Shown: positions 6,278 through 15,075 of the stretch, one piece after another | Layout: each line of letters opens with the position of its first letter | Numbering within the stretch: position 1 is the stretch's first letter | Assembly (NCBI RefSeq): GCF_001428745.1 | Contig: NZ_LMIO01000001.1 | Span: forward strand, 334,818 to 398,817 | Source: Leifsonia sp. Root227 | GTDB lineage: Bacteria > Actinomycetota > Actinomycetes > Actinomycetales > Microbacteriaceae | Direction: 5' to 3' | DNA length: 64,000 nt | Program-made: the position numbers and the translations under genes | Notes under the pieces: model-generated | What the model was told of the DNA's origin: nothing | The model's input: the letters and a program-made list of their open reading frames with translations, nothing else | Databases searched by the model: none

Positions 6278-8323
6278 ATGCGTCGCACACTCGCCGATCG
6301 CCTCTCCGCTCCCGGACTGCGCTTCAAGGCTCTCCCTCTGTCATCGAAGATCTCGCTGGTCTTCTTCCTCATCGTGGTGCTGGCGGCGATCTTTGCCCCG
6401 CTGGTCGCTCCGCACGACCCGCTGAAGTCGGGCGTCCCAGCGCAGCCGCCGTCGTTCGACAACTGGTTCGGCACCGACCGCAGCGGACGCGACATCTTCT
6501 CCCGCCTCATCTACGGCGCAAGGTCGTCGCTCGCCATCGGCCTCGGCGCAACAGCTCTCGCTCTCATCGTCGGCGGCATCATCGGCGCCGTCGCCGCCAC
6601 GGCGCACCGCTGGGTCAACGAGGGCATCATGCGCATCCTCGACGTCATCATGTCGTTCCCCGGCATCGCGCTCGCCATCGTGTTCGTGGCCGTGTTCGGC
6701 AAGAGCCTGCCTGTGCTCATCGCGACGATCGCGTTCCTCTATGTTCCGCAGTTGGCACGCATCGTGCGCGCCAACGTCCTCAGCCAGTTCGGCGAGGACT
6801 ACGTGGCGGCCGAACGCGTGCTCGGGGCGCGCACCTCGTACATCCTGCTCAAGCACGTCTTCCGCAACTGCGCGGCGCCCATCCTGGTCTTCGCGACCAT
6901 CCTTGTCGCCGACGCGATCGTGTTCGAGGCGAGCCTGTCGTTCATCGGCGCCGGCGTGCAGGAGCCCGCCCCGTCCTGGGGCAACGTGATCTCCAGCGGC
7001 AAGAACCTGCTGCTGGCCGGCGGCTGGTGGGCGACCCTGTTCCCCGGCCTCCTCATCCTGATCACAGTGCTCGCCCTCAACGTGCTGGCCGAGGGGCTGA
7101 CGGATGCGATGGTCAGGCCGAGCATCCGCCGCCGCGCCACAGCGCCGGAGTCCATCCCCACCGACGCCGGCACCGCATCCGTCGTCACCGCGGAGTCGCT
7201 GGACAACGTCGGAGCACTGGAGGAGGACGAGGAGAGCAGCATCGCGGCCGACCCGCTCGACCCTGTCGCCCCCGACCCCGCCCTCGTGCTGCACCTGCAG
7301 CACCTCGGCGAGGCGGAGCGCCGCCGGACCGACCGGCTGGTCTTCGACGCCGACGTGCCCCCGCTCCTGGAGGTGCAGAGCCTCAGCATCCGGTTCCCCG
7401 ACCGCCACGGAGACGTGGATGTGGTCGACAGGCTCAGCTTCTCCGTCCGTCCGGGCGAGACGATGGCGATCGTGGGAGAGTCCGGATCGGGCAAGAGCCT
7501 GTCGAGCCTCGCGGTGATGGGACTGCTCCCCGCCAACGCCGAGGTGACGGGCCGCATCCTGTTCGAGGGTCGCGATCTGCTCACGATGACCGAGCACGAG
7601 CGCAACGCCCTCCGCGGCCACGAGATGTCGATGGTGTACCAGGATGCGCTCAGCTCTCTGAACCCGTCCATGCTCATCAGGGCGCAGCTCAAGCAGCTCA
7701 TCCGGCGCGGAGGGACACGCAGTGCGGAAGAGCTCATGGAGCTCGTCGGACTCGACCCTGTGCGCACCCTCAAGAGCTATCCGCACGAGCTGTCGGGTGG
7801 TCAGCGGCAGCGCGTCCTCATCGCGATGGCGCTCACCCGCAGCCCGAAACTGGTCGTCGCCGACGAACCGACCACAGCGCTGGACGTGACGGTTCAGGCG
7901 CAGATCATCGACCTGCTCAACGACCTGCGCGCCAAGCTCGGCTTCGCCCTCGTGTTCGTCAGCCACGACCTCGCGCTCGTCGCCGAGGTGGCGCACTGCA
8001 TCACCGTGATGTACGCGGGCCAGGTGGTCGAGAGCGCGCCGACGGCCGAACTGCTGCTGCACCCGCAGCACGAGTACACCCGCGGCCTCCTCGGCTCCGT
8101 GCTCTCCATCGAGTCCGGCGCCACCAGGCTGCACCAGATCCCCGGCACCGTGCCGACGCCGCGCGACTTCGCGAAGGGCGACCGGTTCGCATCCCGATCG
8201 GTGGAGCGGCCTGGGGCAGGGATCGACGTGCGGCCGGAGCTGCGGCTCGTCGACGGCACGACAGACCACTACGTCGCCTCCCTCCCGGAGACGGCGAACG
8301 CGCAGAAGGGAGCGGCACTGTGA
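6278..8323 (+). CDS. Fused ABC importer permease (DppC) and ATPase (DppD)
   Basis: A 681-residue fusion. Residues 1 to about 280 are a DppC-type permease (FGTDRSGRDIFSRLIYGARSS, and an EAA loop near GEDYVAAERVLGARTSY). A charged linker of about 75 residues follows. Residues from about 360 are an ATP-binding domain with Walker A GESGSGKS, signature LSGGQRQRV, Walker B VVADEPTTALD and the C-terminal oligopeptide-transporter extension (P..HEYTRGLLGSV). Reading is continuous with uniformly high third-position GC, so this is a true fusion, not a missed stop. Fixing subunit stoichiometry this way is uncommon. The next ATPase gene overlaps its stop (GTGA). Confidence 0.9.
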   Translation: MRRTLADRLSAPGLRFKALPLSSKISLVFFLIVVLAAIFAPLVAPHDPLKSGVPAQPPSFDNWFGTDRSGRDIFSRLIYGARSSLAIGLGATALALIVGGIIGAVAATAHRWVNEGIMRILDVIMSFPGIALAIVFVAVFGKSLPVLIATIAFLYVPQLARIVRANVLSQFGEDYVAAERVLGARTSYILLKHVFRNCAAPILVFATILVADAIVFEASLSFIGAGVQEPAPSWGNVISSGKNLLLAGGWWATLFPGLLILITVLALNVLAEGLTDAMVRPSIRRRATAPESIPTDAGTASVVTAESLDNVGALEEDEESSIAADPLDPVAPDPALVLHLQHLGEAERRRTDRLVFDADVPPLLEVQSLSIRFPDRHGDVDVVDRLSFSVRPGETMAIVGESGSGKSLSSLAVMGLLPANAEVTGRILFEGRDLLTMTEHERNALRGHEMSMVYQDALSSLNPSMLIRAQLKQLIRRGGTRSAEELMELVGLDPVRTLKSYPHELSGGQRQRVLIAMALTRSPKLVVADEPTTALDVTVQAQIIDLLNDLRAKLGFALVFVSHDLALVAEVAHCITVMYAGQVVESAPTAELLLHPQHEYTRGLLGSVLSIESGATRLHQIPGTVPTPRDFAKGDRFASRSVERPGAGIDVRPELRLVDGTTDHYVASLPETANAQKGAAL

Positions 8324-9111
8324 CAGGAGCCGACATCCTCACCCTGGACCACGTGCACGTCGTGCACACCGCCAGGACGGGCAAGCTGTTCAAGCCGGAC
8401 AAGGTGCACGCCGTCAACGACGTGAGCCTGACGATCCGTCGAGGAGAGACCATCGGCATCGTCGGCGAGTCCGGCTGCGGCAAGTCCACGCTCGCCCGCG
8501 TGCTCGTCGGGCTGCAGCAGCCGACGGACGGCGACGTGCTCTACCAGGGGCGGAGCGTCCTCACCAAGGATCGCGCCACCAGGAAGGCGCTCGGCAAGGC
8601 GGTCTCCATCGTCTTCCAGGACCCGTCCACGGCGCTCAACTCCCGCATGACCATCCACGACATCCTGCGCGACCCGCTGGATGTGCACGCGATGGGCACC
8701 GGGGCGCAGCGCGAGCGCCGCATCCTGGAGCTGCTCGACCTGGTGGGGCTGCCGCGCTCGGCGGCGGAGGTGCTGCCGAGCCACGTCTCGGGCGGTCAGC
8801 GCCAGCGCGTCGCCATCGCCAGGGCGCTCGCGCTCGAACCCGACCTGATGGTCGCCGACGAGCCGACCAGCGCGCTCGACGTGTCGGTGCGCGCCCAGAT
8901 CCTCAACCTGCTCAGCGACCTGAAGGAACGCCTCGACCTGGCGATGGTCTTCATCTCGCACGACATCCAGACCGTCCGCTACGTCTCCGACCGCATCGTC
9001 GTCATGTACTACGGCCGGATCGTCGAGGAGGGCACAGCCGCCTCGGTGTTCGACAACCCGAGCGACGACTACACCAGGAAGCTCCTCGGCGCGGCGCCAT
9101 CGCTGCTCTGA
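8320..9111 (+). CDS. ABC importer ATP-binding protein, DppF type
   Basis: A 263-residue ATPase, the second nucleotide-binding subunit. Walker A GESGCGKST, Q-loop FQDPSTALN, signature VSGGQRQRV, Walker B MVADEPTSALD and the switch histidine in ISHD are all present. The start is a GTG that overlaps the stop of the fusion gene (GTGA at 8320-8323), which indicates translational coupling. It pairs with the ATPase half of the fusion to drive uptake. A longer upstream reading in this frame is antisense-like noise over the fused gene. Confidence 0.9.
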   Translation: MTGADILTLDHVHVVHTARTGKLFKPDKVHAVNDVSLTIRRGETIGIVGESGCGKSTLARVLVGLQQPTDGDVLYQGRSVLTKDRATRKALGKAVSIVFQDPSTALNSRMTIHDILRDPLDVHAMGTGAQRERRILELLDLVGLPRSAAEVLPSHVSGGQRQRVAIARALALEPDLMVADEPTSALDVSVRAQILNLLSDLKERLDLAMVFISHDIQTVRYVSDRIVVMYYGRIVEEGTAASVFDNPSDDYTRKLLGAAPSLL

Positions 9112-9170
9112 CCATCCATCCTTCGAGAACCACACCATCAGCACCACGAGCATCACCATTGGAGAGAACA

Positions 9171-10097
9171 GTGAGCAAGCCCAGTTTTTCCGGAGTCATC
9201 CCGCCCATCGTCACGCCGTTCGCCGAGGACGGCTCGCTCGACGTCGCCTCCTTCGAGCGCCTGATCGAGTCGCAGATCACCGCGGGCGTCAACGGGCTGT
9301 TCGCGCTCGGCTCGTCCGGTGAGGTCGGCTTCCTGACCGACGCCGCGCGCTCCGCCGTGCTCACGGAGGCGGTCAGGATCGCGGGGGGCAGGGTGCCCGT
9401 GCTCGCCGGCGTGAACGACATGTCGACCGCCCGCGTCATCGAGCAGATCCGCATCGCAGAGTTCGCCGGTGTGGATGCGGTGGTCGCCACTGTTCCGTTC
9501 TACGTGCGCCCGAACATCGTCGAGATCGAGTCGCACTTCCGAGCGCTCGCCGCGGCGACCAGCCTGCCGATCTTCGCATACGACGTTCCCGTCCGCGTGA
9601 ACCTCAAGCTCGAACGCGACCTCCTCATCCGCCTGGGCCTGGACGGCGTGATCGCGGGGGTGAAGGACTCCAGCGGCGACGACGTCGCCTTCCGCCGCCT
9701 GGTCGCGGCAAACGAGGCGGCAGGCCGCCCGCTGGTGCTGTTCACCGGGCACGAGATCGTCGTCGACGGCGCGCTGCTCGCCGGGGCGGACGGTGTCGTC
9801 CCCGGCCTCGGAAACGTCGATCCAGCGTCGTACGTCCGCCTCTTCGAGGCGGCGAAGGCGGGGGACTGGGCGGAGGCCAAGCGCATCCAGGACCAGCTCG
9901 CCTCGCTGTTCGAGATCGTGTTCCAGGCGCAGGGCGTGAGTGGAGAGGCCGCAGGGCTCGGCGCGTTCAAGACGGCACTGCAGGCCATCGGCGTCATCGA
10001 CAGCAACCGCATGGCGCACCCGGTGCCGACGTTGGAAGGCGAGACGGTCGACCGCATCCGCGCCATCGTGGAGGAGTCCGGGCTGCTCGTCCGATGA
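9171..10097 (+). CDS. nanA: N-acetylneuraminate lyase (DapA/NAL family aldolase)
   Basis: A 308-residue TIM-barrel aldolase. The Schiff-base lysine is Lys165 in GVIAGVKDSSG and the catalytic tyrosine is Tyr137 in FAYDVP, the same positions as in E. coli NanA; the carboxylate-binding GSSGE loop is at 47-51. NanA splits Neu5Ac into N-acetylmannosamine and pyruvate. The family also holds dihydrodipicolinate synthase, but the genes that follow (ROK kinase and NanE) make the sialic acid role most likely. The start is GTG 9171, chosen because GGAGAG lies 4-9 bases upstream. Its stop overlaps the kinase start (ATGA). Confidence 0.88.
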   Translation: MSKPSFSGVIPPIVTPFAEDGSLDVASFERLIESQITAGVNGLFALGSSGEVGFLTDAARSAVLTEAVRIAGGRVPVLAGVNDMSTARVIEQIRIAEFAGVDAVVATVPFYVRPNIVEIESHFRALAAATSLPIFAYDVPVRVNLKLERDLLIRLGLDGVIAGVKDSSGDDVAFRRLVAANEAAGRPLVLFTGHEIVVDGALLAGADGVVPGLGNVDPASYVRLFEAAKAGDWAEAKRIQDQLASLFEIVFQAQGVSGEAAGLGAFKTALQAIGVIDSNRMAHPVPTLEGETVDRIRAIVEESGLLVR

Positions 10098-11179
10098 GCG
10101 GCACGGTGGGCGCGGGTGCGCGCGCTGGCGCCGGTGTGCGCGCCGGCGCTGGTATGCACGCCGGTGCGGGCGCTGACGCGGGCGCGGGCGCTGGCGCGGA
10201 CGCTCCGGTGGCGGGCGGGAGGTTCGCGGTCGGCATCGACATCGGCGGCACCAAGACGGCCGCCGGCCTGGTCGACATCGCGACCGGCGCCGTCGTCGTG
10301 CGGAGCGAGGCTCCCACCCCTTCCGCCGCAGGCCCCGATGCGGTGCTCGCCACCGCGATCCGCCTCGCCGAATCGGTGATCGCCTCCGCACCGTCCCTGT
10401 CCCGCGTCGTATCGGCGGGCGTCGGAGCGGCCGGCGTCATCGACCCCGTCCGCCGCGTGGTGGTGTCCGCGACCGACACGTTGCCCGGCTGGGCAGGCAC
10501 CCCGATCGGCGAGGCTGTCGAATCCGCCATCGGCGTCCCTGTCGTCGTCGAGAACGACGTGCACGCCCACGCCATCGGCGAGGCGCGCTCCGGCGCCGGC
10601 CGTGGCCGCGGAACGGTGTTGCTGGTCGCAGCCGGCACCGGCATCGGTGGAGCGCTCATCGCCGACGGTGCGCTCGTGCGCGGCGCCGGCCACGTCGCTG
10701 GGCACTACGGCCACCTGCCGTCCGTGGAGGCGCATGGCCTGCCGTGCACCTGCGGGCGGACTGGGCATGTGGAGATGATCGCGGCTGGGCCGGCGATCCT
10801 CGCGGCCTATCTGCGAGCGGGCGGATCGTCTGTGCCGGACACTCGGGCGGTATTCGCTCTCGCGGACGCCGGGGACGAGCTCGCTGCCGCGACGATCACG
10901 CTGGCCGCGACCGCCCTCGGCCGCACGATCGGCGGACTGGTGAACGCCATCGACCCTGACATCGTCGTCATCGGCGGCGGTTTAGCGGCGACCGGCGCCC
11001 GCTGGTGGAACCCGCTGCGCGCCGGAATCGACGCGGAGACGATCCCCGCAGCGACGGGCCTCCCGGTCGTCGCCGCCGAACGCGGAGGGGATGCGGCCAT
11101 CGTCGGGGCGGCGCTGGCGTCGGCATCCATTCCTCCCCTTGTGCCGAACGAACGACCAGCTTCTGGAGAACCATGTTGA
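10094..11179 (+). CDS. nanK: ROK-family sugar kinase (probable N-acetylmannosamine kinase)
   Basis: A 361-residue ROK kinase: phosphate loop DIGGTK (about residues 48-53), catalytic base region ENDVHAHAIGEA, GTGIGG and a zinc-site region GHYGHLPS...CTCGRTGHVE. The usual zinc motif is CxCGxxGCxE, but the third Cys is replaced by His here, a ligand swap that may still bind zinc. The first 38 residues are an odd low-complexity Gly/Ala repeat (AGAGVRAGAGMHAGAGADAG type) absent from normal ROK kinases. The true start could be an internal codon just before GGRFAVGID, but the ATGA overlap with nanA supports the start given. In context it makes ManNAc-6-phosphate. Confidence 0.85.
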   Translation: MSGTVGAGARAGAGVRAGAGMHAGAGADAGAGAGADAPVAGGRFAVGIDIGGTKTAAGLVDIATGAVVVRSEAPTPSAAGPDAVLATAIRLAESVIASAPSLSRVVSAGVGAAGVIDPVRRVVVSATDTLPGWAGTPIGEAVESAIGVPVVVENDVHAHAIGEARSGAGRGRGTVLLVAAGTGIGGALIADGALVRGAGHVAGHYGHLPSVEAHGLPCTCGRTGHVEMIAAGPAILAAYLRAGGSSVPDTRAVFALADAGDELAAATITLAATALGRTIGGLVNAIDPDIVVIGGGLAATGARWWNPLRAGIDAETIPAATGLPVVAAERGGDAAIVGAALASASIPPLVPNERPASGEPC

Positions 11180-11856
11180 GAATCGCCCACACCCTCGAAA
11201 CCCTGGCCGGCGGTCTCATCGTCTCCTGTCAGGCATACCCTGGCGAGCCCATGCGCAGCCCGGAGACCATGGCCCAGGTCGCCCAGTCGGCTGTCATCGG
11301 CGGCGCGGTCGGCATCCGCGCGCAGGGTCCGGGCGACATCGCGCTCATCCGCGACAGGGTGGACCTCCCCCTGATCGGCCTCTGGAAGGCGGGCGACGCC
11401 GACGTGTTCATCACGCCGACCCTTCGGCACGCAGTCAGCGTGCACGCAGCAGGCGCGACGGTCGTCGCGATCGACGGCACCCGCCGGGAACGGCCGGACG
11501 GCCTCACGCTCGCCGAAACGATCCACCGGCTCAAAGATCTCACCGGCGCCACCGTGATGGCCGACGCCGGCTCGCTCTCCGACGCCATCGCCGCCGTGGA
11601 AGCGGGGGCGGACTGCGTCGGAACCACGCTGGCCGGTTACACCGAGGAACGCCGGAAGACGGACGGCCCCGACCTCGAGCTGCTGGCGGAGGTGGTCGCA
11701 GCGGTGGACGTGCCGGTGATCGCCGAGGGCCGCATCCACACCCCGGCGCAGGCCGCGGCGGCGATGGATGCCGGCGCATACGCGGTCGTGGTCGGCACCG
11801 CGATCACGCACCCGGCCACGATCACCCGCTGGTTCGCGGACGCGGTCGCACGGTGA
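11173..11856 (+). CDS. nanE: N-acetylmannosamine-6-phosphate 2-epimerase
   Basis: A 227-residue NanE-family TIM barrel converting ManNAc-6-P to GlcNAc-6-P. Family blocks are GLWKAG with the active-site lysine, VFITPTLRH, MADAGSLSDAIAAVEAGADCVGTTLAGYT and AEGRIHTPAQAAAAMDAGAYAVVVGTA. The ATG at 11173 overlaps the end of nanK by 7 bases and is preceded by TGGAGAA. The following steps (NagA, NagB) are not encoded in this window. Confidence 0.93.
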   Translation: MLRIAHTLETLAGGLIVSCQAYPGEPMRSPETMAQVAQSAVIGGAVGIRAQGPGDIALIRDRVDLPLIGLWKAGDADVFITPTLRHAVSVHAAGATVVAIDGTRRERPDGLTLAETIHRLKDLTGATVMADAGSLSDAIAAVEAGADCVGTTLAGYTEERRKTDGPDLELLAEVVAAVDVPVIAEGRIHTPAQAAAAMDAGAYAVVVGTAITHPATITRWFADAVAR

Positions 11857-12875
11857 CCGGAGTTTCTGCTGGGGTGTTCGTCGGCGCATATGCCGCATCC
11901 CCCGCCCACGCGACGTGGAATGCGGCACTCGAGTCGGAGTTCTTCGCCGGGCTGGACGCGCTGCCGGAGGTCCGCGGACTGGAGCTTCCGTGGATCGGCG
12001 GCCTCCACCCGCACGACGACGCGTGGCTGCTCCGCGCCTTCCCGCGCCGGTTCGATGCGGTGCTGACGAGCATCCCCGGCACGATGAAGCGGCTCGGCTC
12101 TGCTCCGTCCTACGGCCTCGCGTCCCGCGACCCGGACGGCCAGGCCGACGCTGTTGCGGAGGCCCGTCGCATGCGCGACGCCGTCCGCCGCCTGAACGAC
12201 GCGGTCGGACGCCAGGCGGTGACCGCCGTCGAGCTGCACAGCGCTCCGTCCGCCCTTCGTGGAGACCGTGCGTCGCTCGCCGTGTCGCTGGCCGAGCTGG
12301 CCGGCGACGCGAACGCTTGGGACGGCGCAGCCATCGTGGTCGAGCACTGCGACGCGTTCCTGCCTCGGCAGCAACCGGAGAAGGGCTTCCTCGACCTGGC
12401 AGACGAACTCGCCGCCATGGACGGCCTCCCGCAGTGGGTCGGCCTCAGTATGAATTGGGGCCGCTCCGCGATCGAGCTGAGGGACGGAAGCCTGGTCACC
12501 GAGCAGCTCCGAATCGCCGCAACCTCCGGACGCCTCCGCGGCCTGATGCTCTCCGGCGCCTCTGCACAGCAGTCGCCGTTCGGCGCGCCCTGGGTGGATG
12601 CGCACCACCCGATGACCCCGACGCCCGACTTCGCATACGGCGAACCGACCTCGCTGCTCACCCCGGACCTCCTCACGGACGCCGTCACTGCGGCAGACGG
12701 CGTGGACTGGCTGGGCTTCAAGTTCGGCTGGGCGGAGCGCACGGCCCCGGTCGCGCCTCGCGTCGACATGATCGCGACCGCGGCTCGCCTGGTGATCGCC
12801 GCTGTCGCTGATGCCACCGCCTCTCAGGGAGCTGGAATGCAGGGCGGCGCGGTGCCGCCTAAGCTAGGGGGGTGA
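11853..12875 (+). CDS. DUF4862-like protein of the nan operon, unknown function
   Basis: A 340-residue protein without signal or membrane segments. Blocks such as FVGAYAASP, GLELPWIGGLHPHD, SMNWGRSAIE and WLGFKFGW, with alternating hydrophobic strands, suggest a TIM-barrel fold like the sugar isomerase/epimerase group; assignment to DUF4862 is from recall of the family N-terminus. The GTG start overlaps the nanE stop (GTGA), so it is translationally coupled to the sialic acid genes and probably acts on a related sugar, for instance an isomerase or mutarotase step. The last residues are read through the promoter of the next gene. Function is unknown. Confidence 0.7.
   Translation: MTGVSAGVFVGAYAASPAHATWNAALESEFFAGLDALPEVRGLELPWIGGLHPHDDAWLLRAFPRRFDAVLTSIPGTMKRLGSAPSYGLASRDPDGQADAVAEARRMRDAVRRLNDAVGRQAVTAVELHSAPSALRGDRASLAVSLAELAGDANAWDGAAIVVEHCDAFLPRQQPEKGFLDLADELAAMDGLPQWVGLSMNWGRSAIELRDGSLVTEQLRIAATSGRLRGLMLSGASAQQSPFGAPWVDAHHPMTPTPDFAYGEPTSLLTPDLLTDAVTAADGVDWLGFKFGWAERTAPVAPRVDMIATAARLVIAAVADATASQGAGMQGGAVPPKLGG
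12860..12871 (+). promoter_or_regulatory. Putative leaderless promoter of menG (-10 TAAGCT)
   Basis: TAAGCT at 12860-12865 stands exactly 6 bases before the GTG start of menG, inside the end of the DUF4862-like gene. The same hexamer-6-start spacing recurs at other genes of this window. If used, menG is transcribed separately from the nan operon although the reading frames overlap. Confidence 0.45.
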
Positions 12876-13978
12876 GTAAGGCCGACCTCAGTAAACAGCC
12901 CGCGCAGGTCGCCGCCATGTTCGATGAGGTGTCGACGCACTACGACAGGACCAACAACGTCCTCTCGATGGGCAACGCGGCTCTCTGGCGTGTGGCGACG
13001 ACCAAGGCCGTCGGCCCAAGGGCGGGCGAGACCATTCTCGACGTCGCTGCGGGCACGGGGACCTCGAGCGCATCCCTCGCGAAGAACGGCGCGACCGTTG
13101 TGGCCGCCGACTTCTCGGAAGGAATGATCGAGGTCGGGCGCCGCCGCCAGGCAGACAACCCGTTCGTCCGGTTCGTCCAGGCGGACGCCACGCAGCTTCC
13201 GTTCGACGACGACCAGTTCGACGCCGTCACCATCTCGTTCGGCCTCCGCAACATCGTCGACCCGAAGAAGGCGCTCGCTGAGTTCTACCGCGTGACGAAG
13301 CCGGGTGGACGCGTCGTGATCTGCGAGTTCTCCCAGCCCCCCGCATCCATTGTGCGCACCGGATACTCCGCGTACCTCCGTTTCGGGATGCCCGTGCTGG
13401 CCAAGCTGGCGAGCTCCAACCCCGCCGCGTACGAATACCTGATGGACTCCATCGAGGCATGGCCGTCTCAGCCCGTGCTCGCCGACTGGCTCCGCGAGGC
13501 CGGATTCGAGCACGTCGCGTACCGCAACCTCACCTACGGAATCGTCGCCCTGCACCGCGGGTACAAGCCACGGGATGCGGGTGGAGCGCGCGCGACGGAG
13601 GCCGCCGGCGCGACGTCGTCGACCCCCGGCCCCACGCCCCCTGCCACCAAGCCCGCCGACGCGAAGTCTGCTGAAGTGAAGGCAGCGGCTGCCGCGAAGC
13701 CTGCCGCCGCCGCGAAGCCGGCTGGTGCGAAGCCTGCTGCTGCGAAGCCTGCCGCTGCTGCGAAGCCTGCCACTGCGAAGTCCGCTGCCGCGAAGCCCGC
13801 CACGGCAAAGCCCGCGGCCGCCAAGCCCAGCACGGCAAAGAAGCCAGCGCCTGCAAAGCCCACCACCGCGAAACGCACCACCGCAGAACCCACCACCGCC
13901 AAGCCCGCGCGCTCCAACCGAGCAGCGGGCGCCACGGGGTCGTCGGATTCGTCCGGCGTCCCACCCGAGGGGGAGTAG
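12872..13978 (+). CDS. menG: Demethylmenaquinone methyltransferase (UbiE/MenG) with Lys/Ala/Pro-rich tail
   Basis: Residues 1-232 are a full UbiE/MenG methyltransferase: DEVSTHYDRTNNVLS at the start, SAM motif LDVAAGTGTSS (57-67), and SFGLRNIVD plus KPGGRVVICEFS. It performs the last step of menaquinone synthesis. The next 136 residues are an added low-complexity tail with many AAKPA/TAKPA units (about 260-335) that resembles the tails of histone H1-like actinobacterial proteins. The reading frame stays open to the next start with high GC3, so the tail is genuine. The GTG start overlaps the upstream stop. The polyprenyl synthase gene follows with a 1-base overlap. Confidence 0.92.
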   Translation: MSKADLSKQPAQVAAMFDEVSTHYDRTNNVLSMGNAALWRVATTKAVGPRAGETILDVAAGTGTSSASLAKNGATVVAADFSEGMIEVGRRRQADNPFVRFVQADATQLPFDDDQFDAVTISFGLRNIVDPKKALAEFYRVTKPGGRVVICEFSQPPASIVRTGYSAYLRFGMPVLAKLASSNPAAYEYLMDSIEAWPSQPVLADWLREAGFEHVAYRNLTYGIVALHRGYKPRDAGGARATEAAGATSSTPGPTPPATKPADAKSAEVKAAAAAKPAAAAKPAGAKPAAAKPAAAAKPATAKSAAAKPATAKPAAAKPSTAKKPAPAKPTTAKRTTAEPTTAKPARSNRAAGATGSSDSSGVPPEGE

Positions 13979-15057
13979 TGCCACCAAGCGTCCCCGCTGT
14001 GCGACGCACCGCGTCGCTGTCCAGCCAAATCGGCCTGACGGAGCGGATCTTCTCGTCCGGTCAGGACAGGGAGCTCGCTTCCGCTGTCGACGCCGGGCTC
14101 GCGCTCGTCGAAGAGGGTCTGCACGCCGAGATGCGGTTCGCCGACAATCTCGCCGACGTCACCGCCCGCTACCTGCTGGAGGCCGGCGGCAAACGGGTGC
14201 GTCCCATGCTGACCCTGCTCACGGCGCAGCTCGGGCTCGGCAACACCCCGGAGGTGCTGCAGGCAGCGGAGGCCGTGGAGATCACGCACCTCGCCTCGCT
14301 CTACCACGATGACGTCATGGACGACTCGCAGATGCGACGTGGTGTGCCGAGCGCCCAGTTCGTCTGGGGCAATTCGGTGGCCGTGCTCACCGGCGATCTG
14401 CTGTTCGCGAGGGCGAGCAAGATGGTCTCCACCCTGGGCGAGCGCGCCATCCAGTTGCAGGCGGACACGTTCGAGCGGCTCTGCCTCGGGCAGCTGCACG
14501 AGACGATCGGTCCGCAGGACGGCGAAGACCCCGTGGAGCACTACATCCGCGTGCTGGAGGACAAGACAGGTTCGCTCATCGCCGTCGCCGCCCAGATGGG
14601 CGTCGTGTTCGCGAAGGCGCCGGAGGAGTACGAGCAGCCCGTCGTGACGTTCGGCGAGAAGATCGGCGTCGCCTTCCAGATCATCGACGACGTGATCGAC
14701 CTGTCGTCGCAGGGCGTCAAGGAGACGGGCAAGACGCCGGGCAACGACCTCCGCGCCGGCGTCGCGACGCTCCCCGTGCTGCGCCTGCGCGAGCTCGCAG
14801 AGTCGGACGCGGACGCGCGCGCCCTGCTCGACCGCCTCGAGCGCGACGTGATCGGCACGGCGGAGGACGGCGAGATCACTCCGGCCGCGACCGCCGCCAT
14901 CGCCGCGCTGCGCGACCACCCGGTGACCGCGCAGACGCTGGAGGAAGCCCACCGCTGGGCACGCGAGGCCGTCGAAGCGCTCGAACCGCTGCCGACCGGG
15001 CCCGTCAAGAAGGCGCTGATCCGCTTCGCGGACACCATCGTCGAACGTTCCAGCTGA
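13978..15057 (+). CDS. Polyprenyl diphosphate synthase (menaquinone side chain)
   Basis: A 359-residue trans-prenyltransferase. The first aspartate-rich motif DDVMDD is at 111-116, the second DDVID at 237-241, with GGKRVRP at 70-76 and the basic RRG after the first motif. It elongates isopentenyl diphosphate on an allylic primer. Directly following menG, it most probably makes the hepta-, octa- or nonaprenyl chain of menaquinone. The start is the GTG in TAGTG at the end of menG. Confidence 0.92.
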   Translation: MPPSVPAVRRTASLSSQIGLTERIFSSGQDRELASAVDAGLALVEEGLHAEMRFADNLADVTARYLLEAGGKRVRPMLTLLTAQLGLGNTPEVLQAAEAVEITHLASLYHDDVMDDSQMRRGVPSAQFVWGNSVAVLTGDLLFARASKMVSTLGERAIQLQADTFERLCLGQLHETIGPQDGEDPVEHYIRVLEDKTGSLIAVAAQMGVVFAKAPEEYEQPVVTFGEKIGVAFQIIDDVIDLSSQGVKETGKTPGNDLRAGVATLPVLRLRELAESDADARALLDRLERDVIGTAEDGEITPAATAAIAALRDHPVTAQTLEEAHRWAREAVEALEPLPTGPVKKALIRFADTIVERSS

Positions 15058-15075
15058 GCAAGAAAGACACAACGA

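Noticed and set aside
6341..8269. A 642-codon minus-strand frame opposite the permease-ATPase fusion
   Set aside because: Composition is His/Asp/Glu/Arg-rich as expected for an antisense shadow; the plus-strand gene has clear motifs.
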